From: an uncultured bacterium
GTDB taxonomy: Bacteria; Patescibacteriota; Minisyncoccia; Moranbacterales; GWC2-37-73
Assembly: GCA_903824515.1 (NCBI GenBank)
Contig: CAIJXA010000110.1
Coordinates: 1-18,674 of the forward strand
Reading direction: 5' to 3'
Length of the DNA: 18,674 nucleotides
Shown here in pieces: positions 13,795 through 18,674 of this stretch. The notes beneath the pieces were generated by a model. That model made no database searches, had not been told where the DNA came from, and saw only the letters and a list, made by a program, of their open reading frames with translations. Every line of letters begins with the position of its first letter. Within the stretch, counting starts at the first letter, position 1. The translations under genes and the position numbers were made by a program.

Positions 13795-14080
13795 AACTAT
13801 CTTTTTGCACCACTGCGTCGCGCTAGGCGCTCCTTGAAACCTTGCGGTTTCAATACTTCCACCCCGGGAAAACCCAGTTTTTCCCGACCCCTTTTCTCAC
13901 AGTGACCAAAAAGAAAAAACGCCCGAAGGCGCTTTTTTTATCGTTTCGCCCACTGAGGAGTCGCTTCGCTCCCTGAAACCCAGCGGTTTCAGTGCTTCCG
14001 CCACGGGAAAACCCAGTTTTTCCCGACCCCTTTCCTGTCCACATTGGCCAAAAAGATTGCTATCTTTTTGCCCACTGTGG
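13795..14080 (-). repeat. Tandem hairpin-rich repeat (about 139-bp period) at the end of rpsI
   Basis: Copy A (13828-13913) and copy B (13967-14055) align over 86-89 bp, sharing a 29-bp identical core that starts at 13865/14004. On the - strand each has the stem CGGGAAAA/TTTTCCCG. Each also has a second 8-bp stem: CTGAAACC-GCTG-GGTTTCAG in B and TTGAAACC-GCAA-GGTTTCAA in A, a compensatory change with a GNRA loop in A. The units are bounded by three versions of the rpsI 3' end: the real one (14060-14080), one at about 13940-13957 that still reads PQWAKR-stop, and one at about 13796-13815 with a one-base insertion. Confidence 0.85.
13914..13938 (-). terminator. UUCG-tetraloop terminator between the two repeat copies
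   Basis: - strand: A-run, G, CGCC-UUCG-GGCG, T6. The C(UUCG)G loop is exceptionally stable. It directly follows the duplicated PQWAKR-stop sequence, the place a terminator of the ribosomal operon would be expected. Confidence 0.85.
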
Positions 14081-14569
14081 AGATTTGCGGGCTTTTTTGA
14101 GACCTGGTTTCTTGCGTTCAACCTCTCTGGCATCACGAGTCATATATCCAAGTTCCTTCAAAGTCTTCTTGAAAGTTTCGTCATATTTCACCAAAGCCCT
14201 GGAAATTCCAAGACGCACAGCTTCAACTTGACCAGTCACTCCGCCACCTCGCACCAAAACGGTGGCGCGAACCTTTCCATAAAGTCCCACGGCTTTCAGT
14301 GGGGCCAAGAAAGTGTTTTGCAAGTTGGCAACTGGGAAATAGTCCTTCAGTTTTTTCTTGTTGATCACAAAGTCAGAATCAGTTGCCTTGTCATAGGCAA
14401 ACAAGCGAACTTGCGCCACTGAGGCCTTGCGACGTCCAACTCCGTAAAAATAAACCTCCTCAACTGATTTCTTTTCAGCTTTAACAGCTGCTACTTTTTC
14501 AGTAACTTCCGGAGCCGCCTTTTTTACTTTTTTGGTCGTTGTCGTCTTTGCTTCTTTTTTTACTGCCAT
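14060..14569 (-). CDS. rpsI: 30S ribosomal protein S9
   Basis: S9 lies in the 30S head; its C-terminal tail reaches the P-site tRNA. The core (about residues 40-169) is clear: YFYGVGRRKASVAQVRL, VNKK/YFPVANLQNTFLAPL, VRGGGVTGQVEAVRLGISRAL, and the conserved end KARKSPQWAKR. The 169 residues exceed the usual 130 because of a roughly 40-residue N-terminal extension rich in Lys, Ala, Thr and Glu. The last codons and the stop lie in a 19-bp imperfect hairpin (14039-14057 with 14062-14080, two mismatches). It is the last gene of the ribosomal cluster, after rplM. There is no Shine-Dalgarno. Confidence 0.97.
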   Translation of the reverse strand: MAVKKEAKTTTTKKVKKAAPEVTEKVAAVKAEKKSVEEVYFYGVGRRKASVAQVRLFAYDKATDSDFVINKKKLKDYFPVANLQNTFLAPLKAVGLYGKVRATVLVRGGGVTGQVEAVRLGISRALVKYDETFKKTLKELGYMTRDAREVERKKPGLKKARKSPQWAKR

Positions 14570-14591
14570 ATATAGTTCGTGAAACGTGAAG

Positions 14592-14643
14592 CGTGGAACT
14601 TGGAGCGTAAAGTATGAAAACTTTTCACGTTACGCGTTCCACG
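14592..14643. repeat. Inverted repeat in the rplM-rpsI gap
   Basis: CGTGGAAC (14592-14599) pairs with GTTCCACG (14636-14643), and inside it GCGTAA (14605-14610) pairs with TTACGC (14630-14635). The flanks repeat the same words (GAAACGTGAAGCG on the left, TTATGCGTTATGCG on the right). The stem lacks a T-run, so it looks like a structured spacer, not a terminator. Confidence 0.65.
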
Positions 14644-14664
14644 TTATGCGTTATGCGATAAATT

Positions 14665-15054
14665 TTAATGTGTGATTTCAATATTCTTGTGCTCATGCGC
14701 TGCTTCGCCATAAACATGCAAGCGAAGCATCATCTTGTCTCGCAACTTATTCTTTGGAAGCATTCCATAAACAGCATTTTGAATCACTTTGCGCGGATCC
14801 TTTGCAAGCAAGTCTTGAAAGGCAATCGCAGTGATCCCCCCTGGGTATCCACTAAAACTGTGATAAATCTTGTCGGTTAATTTTCTTCCGGTCACTCGAA
14901 TCTGGCTTGCATTGATAACCACCACAAAATCACCTCCATCAATGTGTGGAGTATAGTCAACTTTGTTTCGGCCGCTAAGCACTTTTGCAATCTCAGTCGA
15001 CAGGCGTCCGAGAACTTTTCCTTGAGCATCAAAGAGATGATATTGTCTGTTCAT
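14665..15054 (-). CDS. rplM: 50S ribosomal protein L13
   Basis: An early-assembling 50S protein. The 129 residues show YHLFDAQGKVLGRLSTEIAKVL, DYTPHIDGGDFVVVINAS, VTGRKLTDKIYHSFSGYPGG, AVYGMLPKNKLRDKMM and the end RLHVYGEAAHEHK. The N-terminus lacks the roughly 15 residues found before the first strand in E. coli-type L13. It precedes rpsI, the usual L13-S9 pair, and here follows directly after rplQ. No Shine-Dalgarno is present before the ATG. Confidence 0.97.
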   Translation of the reverse strand: MNRQYHLFDAQGKVLGRLSTEIAKVLSGRNKVDYTPHIDGGDFVVVINASQIRVTGRKLTDKIYHSFSGYPGGITAIAFQDLLAKDPRKVIQNAVYGMLPKNKLRDKMMLRLHVYGEAAHEHKNIEITH

Positions 15055-15144
15055 AATTATTCTTGAAACGTGGAGCGCAAAACGTGGAGCCTAAACTCAT
15101 TGCCTCATACGTCTTTTACATCAATTTTACGTTATACAGGTTAT

Positions 15145-15172
15145 GCGTTACGCGATTTGCGTTACGCGATTT
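15145..15172. repeat. Perfect 14-bp tandem repeat in the rplQ-rplM gap
   Basis: GCGTTACGCGATTT occurs twice head to tail (15145-15158, 15159-15172), ending one base before the rplQ stop codon. The rest of the 119-bp gap has related words (GAAACGTGGAGCGCAAAACG on the far side). No gene is seen in the gap. Confidence 0.85.
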
Positions 15173-15173
15173 A

Positions 15174-15539
15174 TTATACAAATTCAATTATCGCCATTTT
15201 CGCACCATCGCTTTTTCGCTGAGTAATTTTCAAAATTCTAGTGTATCCACTAGTGCGAGATGAAAATCTTGCAGTGAACTCTCCTGAAAGCTTTTTGACA
15301 GCCATCAATGGAATTTCTTTTCTCAAATCTCGCATGATTGCAACTCTCTTTGTTTCATCAGCTGAGATTTTTTTCGCTTTGGTGATAATTTTATCAATCA
15401 TTGGCTTAATTTCTTTGGCCTTTGCTTCCGTAGTAGTAATTTTTTCTTTCACAATAAAACTGCCAATCAATGTCTTGAACAAGGCTGTTCGCACTTTTTT
15501 CACTCTACTAAATTTTCTTCCCTTGACTAAATGTTTCAT
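15174..15539 (-). CDS. rplQ: 50S ribosomal protein L17
   Basis: L17 lies near the peptide-exit side of the 50S subunit. The 121-residue product has the conserved opening MKHLVKGRKFSRVKKVRTAL followed by FKTLIGSFIVKEKITTTEAKAKE, and ends in GYTRILKITQRKSDGAKMAIIEF, all typical. Length is normal. It starts seven bases after the rpoA stop, so the two are certainly co-transcribed. No Shine-Dalgarno lies before the ATG, so translation may be coupled to rpoA. Confidence 0.97.
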   Translation of the reverse strand: MKHLVKGRKFSRVKKVRTALFKTLIGSFIVKEKITTTEAKAKEIKPMIDKIITKAKKISADETKRVAIMRDLRKEIPLMAVKKLSGEFTARFSSRTSGYTRILKITQRKSDGAKMAIIEFV

Positions 15540-15546
15540 ATTCTTA

Positions 15547-16521
15547 TTACTGTTTTAAGGTGAGACCAAGTTCACCAATTGACTTTTTAATTTCTTTGAT
15601 GCCCTTGTCACCCATTCCTTCCAAACCTTTCAGGCCATCTTCCGTATGTTTAACAATATCCTTAACTTTTGCAATTTTGTTAGTTTCAAGCACATTAAGT
15701 GTTCGCGTTGAAAGATTTTTAAGTTCAGTCACTTTGACTTTAAGTGGATCTAATTCTTCTTCCTTGGCTTCAATAACTTCAGTTTCTTGAACCAATTCAG
15801 CTTCCTGGAATAACTCTACTGATTTCGCTTCAACCACTTCAATTCCCCCAAGCACTGAGAATTGTTCAACCAACAAAACTACTGCCTTTGAAAATGCTTC
15901 TTGCGGCGTGATGCTACCATCAGTCACGATTTCAAGGGTAATCTTATTGTAGTCGGTTCTTTTTCCGACACGCATGTTCTCAACTTCATAGTTCACGCGA
16001 CGAATTGGAGTGTAAACTGCATCAATTGCAATAACTTCAATTTCTTTTTCGCCACGCTCTTGTTGTTCGATTGGAACATAACCCAGACCGTTTGAAACTT
16101 CCAATTCCATTTCCAACTCAACTTTTTTATCAGTAATTGTGGCAATAATCTGCTCAGGATTGACAACTTCAACTTCTGAAGAGCCTTTGATTGCTGCAGC
16201 AGTCACCTTTCCCTCACCTTTGAATTTCAAGCTGACTTTGACTGATTCATCTGTATGCAATCGAAATCTAATTTTTTTCAAATTAAGAATAATCTGAACA
16301 GCATCCTCCATCACTCCGTCGAGAGTTGAAAATTCATGTGAAACACCTTTGATTTTAACAGAAGTTACAGCTGCCCCTTTTAGTGAAGAAAGCAAAACGC
16401 GTCTAAGCGCATTTCCAAGGGTCATTCCATATCCTGGGTAGCATCCCATGATTTCGAATTTACCACTTTCGTCATTAATCGGTGTGTATTTTGGCTTCTG
16501 AGGAAGTGACACTGTCTGCAT
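15547..16521 (-). CDS. rpoA: RNA polymerase alpha subunit
   Basis: Alpha dimerises to nucleate RNA polymerase assembly and contacts upstream promoter DNA. The 324-residue product has the N-terminal domain (about 1-220) with GYGMTLGNALRRVLLSSLKGAAVTS and TPIRRVNYEVENMRVGKRTDYNKI (each in part). A long, very acidic linker (about 225-262, QEAELVQETEVIEAKEEELD) leads to the C-terminal domain. There, LSTRTLNVL keeps the Arg and Asn at the places that contact DNA in E. coli (R265, N268), and LEGMGDKGIKEIKKSI forms the helix-hairpin-helix end. An AGAGG lies close to the ATG. It sits between rpsD and rplQ, the canonical order. Confidence 0.98.
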   Translation of the reverse strand: MQTVSLPQKPKYTPINDESGKFEIMGCYPGYGMTLGNALRRVLLSSLKGAAVTSVKIKGVSHEFSTLDGVMEDAVQIILNLKKIRFRLHTDESVKVSLKFKGEGKVTAAAIKGSSEVEVVNPEQIIATITDKKVELEMELEVSNGLGYVPIEQQERGEKEIEVIAIDAVYTPIRRVNYEVENMRVGKRTDYNKITLEIVTDGSITPQEAFSKAVVLLVEQFSVLGGIEVVEAKSVELFQEAELVQETEVIEAKEEELDPLKVKVTELKNLSTRTLNVLETNKIAKVKDIVKHTEDGLKGLEGMGDKGIKEIKKSIGELGLTLKQ

Positions 16522-16607
16522 ATCCTCTTTTGAACGAGAAGCTCATGGAAACATTTCCACAAACCAAACGTTTTTAGTTAATGAAGTTAAAAAAACAAAA
16601 AATAAAC

Positions 16608-17243
16608 TTATCGAGAATAGGACTCAACAACCATCTGAGGATCAACCTGGATGCCGACATCTTCTCTGGCTGGCAAAGAAACAATTTTTCCCTCAATTAC
16701 TGTCTGATCAAATTGAATCCAGCGTGGAAAATCTTTCTTATTTTTAATCAATTGAATTTGATTTGTGAAATATGCTTTACCCTTCTTTGACTCTTTAATG
16801 CTAATCACATCACCAAGCTTAACTTCATATGAAGGAATCGTGACGGTTTTCCCATTGAGCAAAAATGCTCCGTGATTAACCATTTGACGAGCCTGAATTG
16901 GAGAAAGAGCAAATCCCATTTTGCGGACCACGTTATCCAATCGAAGTTCAAGTCTTGCCATCAGAAGATCTCCGGTCACGCCTGGTTTATTTTCAATTTC
17001 TTCATAGTGCTTGCGAAATTGTCTTTCCAAAATTCCATACATGCGCTTGATGCGTTGCTTCATCGCTAGTTGTTTGCCAAATTCACTTAGTCCTCGTGAC
17101 ATTCTCTTGCCATGAACACCTGGAGCATACGGCCGCTTAACCATTGCGCATTTCGCAGTATTGCAACGATCACCCTTGAGAAAAAGTTTTTCCCCTGAGC
17201 GACGGCACCTCTTACATTTTGATCCTAATAAATCTCTAGCCAT
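16608..17243 (-). CDS. rpsD: 30S ribosomal protein S4, zinc-binding form
   Basis: S4 binds the five-way junction of 16S rRNA and starts 30S assembly. The 211-residue product has a four-cysteine knuckle near the N-terminus (C10, C13, C27, C32), the zinc-binding form. The central helical region contains KQRIKRMYGILERQFRKHYE, and the S4 RNA-binding domain (about 100-165) reads LELRLDNVVRKMGFALSPIQARQMVNHGAFLLNG (shown in part by DNVVRKMGF and QARQMVNHG). The end is VGIQVDPQMVVESYSR. Length is normal. It is 86 bp upstream of rpoA; that gap holds only AT-rich sequence and a TGGAAA-CA-TTTCCA inverted repeat. Confidence 0.97.
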   Translation of the reverse strand: MARDLLGSKCKRCRRSGEKLFLKGDRCNTAKCAMVKRPYAPGVHGKRMSRGLSEFGKQLAMKQRIKRMYGILERQFRKHYEEIENKPGVTGDLLMARLELRLDNVVRKMGFALSPIQARQMVNHGAFLLNGKTVTIPSYEVKLGDVISIKESKKGKAYFTNQIQLIKNKKDFPRWIQFDQTVIEGKIVSLPAREDVGIQVDPQMVVESYSR

Positions 17244-17258
17244 AATATTATTACTTTA

Positions 17259-17330
17259 CAGAATTACACAGAAGTTTACGGAACGACACAGAATTTTTAA
17301 TTCTCTTTTCCGTGTCTCTGTGTGTTTCTG
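17259..17330. repeat. Inverted-word repeat filling the rpsK-rpsD gap
   Basis: CAGAA, ACACAGA and ACGGAA (17259-17283) face TTCCGT, TCTGTGT and TTCTG (17308-17330) in reverse-complement order, around an AT-rich loop with GAATTTTTAATTC. The word CACAGAA occurs several times. There is no T-run matching a terminator. Confidence 0.65.
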
Positions 17331-17358
17331 TTTTATTTCGTGTTTATTCTGTTATATG

Positions 17359-17838
17359 TTATATACGTCGTGGTTTCTTTGGTCGGCAACCGTTGTGAGG
17401 AATCGGGGTCATGTCCTTGATTGCAATCAAATTGAAACCCTTGTTTGCCAGAGACCTGATCGATGATTCACGTCCACTGCCAACACCTTTGACAAAAACC
17501 TCCAATTCTTGAACGCCATATTTTTTCACTTTTTCCGTAACATCATGCACAACCTGAGTTGCAGCATATGGAGTTGCTTTCTTGGCACCTTTAAAACCAA
17601 GCAGACCAGAACTTGCCCAAGCCAACATCGCACCATTTGAATCAGAAATCATCACCATAGTGTTATTGTAGGTGCATTTAATGTGAGCCTGCCCTTTCAG
17701 AATCTGCCTTTTGAGCTTTTTCTTTTTTTTCTTCGAGTCAGCTTCAGCGACTTCAACCACCTTTTTTTCTTCAGTGCCTTCTTTTTCAGCAGCAACTGCC
17801 TCAAAGATGTCCTGCGTTTTTTTGATATCCTCAACCAT
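17359..17838 (-). CDS. rpsK: 30S ribosomal protein S11 with long charged N-terminal extension
   Basis: S11 sits on the 30S platform beside the mRNA exit. The core begins at about residue 48 with GQAHIKCTYNNTMVMISD and contains GAKKATPYAATQ, VKGVGSGRESSIRSL and the hallmark end HNGCRPKKPRRI. At 159 residues it is about 30 longer than usual. The extra is a mixed acidic then lysine-rich N-terminal tail, ending in a run of six lysines. An alternative internal start would remove it, but no better-placed ATG with a ribosome site is visible. A weak GAGA lies upstream of the ATG at 17838. Confidence 0.96.
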   Translation of the reverse strand: MVEDIKKTQDIFEAVAAEKEGTEEKKVVEVAEADSKKKKKKLKRQILKGQAHIKCTYNNTMVMISDSNGAMLAWASSGLLGFKGAKKATPYAATQVVHDVTEKVKKYGVQELEVFVKGVGSGRESSIRSLANKGFNLIAIKDMTPIPHNGCRPKKPRRI

Positions 17839-17848
17839 AGCTTATCTC

Positions 17849-17963
17849 AATTTCTAATTTCTAATTTCTAATTTCTAAACAATTTCTAATGCCTTAATTT
17901 CAAAATTGAAAATTGGGACATTTGAAAATTGATTGAAAATTGAAAATTGAAAATTGAAAATTT
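17849..17963. repeat. Short-period repeats in the rpsM-rpsK gap
   Basis: The word ATTTCTAA is repeated about four times in a row (17849-17878, again near 17885). About 60 bp on, TTGAAAAT repeats four times with an 8-bp period (17933-17963). The two blocks are roughly complementary to each other. The 178-bp gap contains no gene. Confidence 0.75.
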
Positions 17964-18016
17964 TATACGTTCTTTAAATTAAAATATTCCCTTTCAAAAT
18001 AAAATTTACTTCAAAT

Positions 18017-18403
18017 CTATGTTTTTGATTCTGTTCTTCTTCCACTAGCCATTGTTCTTCTAACATTTCCACGAACAGTTCGACTGTTGGTCTTTGTTCG
18101 TTGACCATGCACAGGAAGTCCTTTTTGATGACGAGAGCCTCGATAGCTTCCAATTTCTTTCAAGCGTTTCACGTTCATTTTCACTTCATGCTTGAGTTCT
18201 CCTTCAACCTTATACTTCTTTTCAATTTCATCTCGCAATTTGTTTGCTTGTTCTGGTGACAAAACCTTGGTTTTGGTCTTAGGATCAATTTCAAGTTTTT
18301 TCAAAAGTTTTTTGCTCGTAGAAGGGCCAATGCCAAAAACATAAGTCAAGGCAACTTCAATTATTTTTTCATCTGGCAAATTTATTCCGGAAATACGTAT
18401 CAT
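18017..18403 (-). CDS. rpsM: 30S ribosomal protein S13
   Basis: S13 lies in the 30S head and contacts the P-site tRNA and 50S bridges. The 128-residue product begins MIRISGINLPDEKIIEVALT and YVFGIGPSTSKKLL (helix-two-turn-helix region). It then has the conserved IGSYRGSRHQKGLPVHGQRT and KTNSRTVRG. Length is slightly above the usual 115-125. It follows rpmJ and precedes rpsK, the standard alpha-operon order. No Shine-Dalgarno is seen. Confidence 0.97.
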   Translation of the reverse strand: MIRISGINLPDEKIIEVALTYVFGIGPSTSKKLLKKLEIDPKTKTKVLSPEQANKLRDEIEKKYKVEGELKHEVKMNVKRLKEIGSYRGSRHQKGLPVHGQRTKTNSRTVRGNVRRTMASGRRTESKT

Positions 18404-18427
18404 AAAATCAGGTTATAGCTTTTAGCT

Positions 18428-18495
18428 TTTTAGCTTTTTAGAAGATAAAATCTCTTTCTAAAACAAACTAACAAGCTAATGCCTAATAAGCTTGT
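18428..18495. repeat. Word repeats and hairpin in the rpmJ-rpsM gap
   Basis: TAGCTTTT words are tandemly repeated on the rpsM side, and TTTTAGAA faces TTCTAAAA. Next to the rpmJ stop, ACAAGCT (18471-18477) pairs with AGCTTGT (18489-18495). There is no gene in the 96-bp gap. Confidence 0.6.
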
Positions 18496-18499
18496 TAAA

Positions 18500-18613
18500 T
18501 TATCCTTGTCTTTGTTTATGTTTTGGCGTTGAACAAATCACATAAACGCGTCCTCGGCGTCTGACAACTTTACACTTGGCACATATTTTTTTTACGGATG
18601 CTCGTACTTTCAT
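18500..18613 (-). CDS. rpmJ: 50S ribosomal protein L36
   Basis: A 37-residue protein: MKVRASVKKICAKCKVV, RRRGRVYVICSTPKHKQRQG. The zinc ribbon ligands are C11, C14, C27 and H32, which is the zinc-binding form. Length is exactly that of the family. It is the first gene of the visible alpha operon, in its usual place before rpsM. The 61 bp to the right edge hold no gene, only TACGAAT-type word repeats (18614-18674), and no Shine-Dalgarno or clear promoter. Confidence 0.97.
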   Translation of the reverse strand: MKVRASVKKICAKCKVVRRRGRVYVICSTPKHKQRQG

Positions 18614-18674
18614 GTTTTTCTCTACGAACTACGAATCTGTACGAATGTACGAATCCGTATTCATTTGTATTTAA

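Noticed and set aside
13661..13813. Longer start for the small membrane protein (130 residues)
   Set aside because: It would translate through a strong bidirectional terminator and the TATAAT at 13689-13694; the ATG at 13660 gives a normal N-terminus before the membrane helix.
13795..14080. A CRISPR array
   Set aside because: Only two long, imperfect units with internal terminators and gene-derived boundaries; no short identical repeats with unique spacers.
15063..15263. + strand frames across the ribosomal genes
   Set aside because: They are antisense shadows of genes with clear family identity.

Overview
The window looks like a chromosomal segment of a low-GC bacterium with a reduced genome, most probably a member of the Candidate Phyla Radiation (Patescibacteria, Parcubacteria-like). 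The call rests on several things seen together: short compact housekeeping genes, few Shine-Dalgarno sequences even before ribosomal protein genes, an L13 with a short N-terminus, lysine/alanine/glutamate-rich N-terminal extensions on S9 and S11, a membrane-anchored PEGA/beta-propeller protein, and gaps packed with short-word repeats. I cannot place it more finely without a search.

Layout. On the + strand the left edge carries the 3' part of folC, ending at a bidirectional terminator. Facing it on the - strand are a candidate structured RNA (1251-1385), a 62-residue cysteine-containing protein, a nucleoside deoxyribosyltransferase-like protein and a Nudix hydrolase. Next on the - strand come lysS, greA, rseP and frr, which form an information-processing and membrane-proteolysis block. 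They are followed (still - strand, reading leftwards) by an Asp-box lipoprotein, a GH130 glycoside phosphorylase gene interrupted by one in-frame TAA, an exported beta-helix-like (GIN/DUF2807-type) protein with its own consensus promoter, tRNA-Lys(UUU) and a five-helix membrane protein. One + strand gene, a PEGA-domain protein (11760-13268), sits in the middle behind a promoter that implies an almost leaderless mRNA. The right third is the classic alpha operon on the - strand: rpmJ, rpsM, rpsK, rpsD, rpoA, rplQ, rplM, rpsI. Its end is decorated by two copies of a hairpin-rich repeat that also re-copies the last codons of rpsI, and then by a small membrane protein gene.

How the genes work together. 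The right block makes ribosomal proteins and RNA polymerase alpha. greA, lysS, frr and tRNA-Lys serve transcription elongation, tRNA charging, decoding and ribosome recycling. rseP, the lipoprotein, the exported GIN-type protein, the PEGA protein and the small membrane proteins concern the cell envelope. folC, the Nudix protein and the deoxyribosyltransferase-like protein concern cofactor and nucleotide metabolism.

The most interesting material is non-coding: (i) gaps each filled with their own short degenerate word, often arranged as facing inverted halves; (ii) an 84-bp two-hairpin dispersed repeat present twice, with a compensatory base-pair change; (iii) the tandem structured repeat downstream of rpsI; (iv) a nested-stem RNA candidate beside folC; (v) a 26-bp inverted partial copy of the tRNA-Lys 3' end. 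I saw no CRISPR array, transposase, rRNA or classic defence system.
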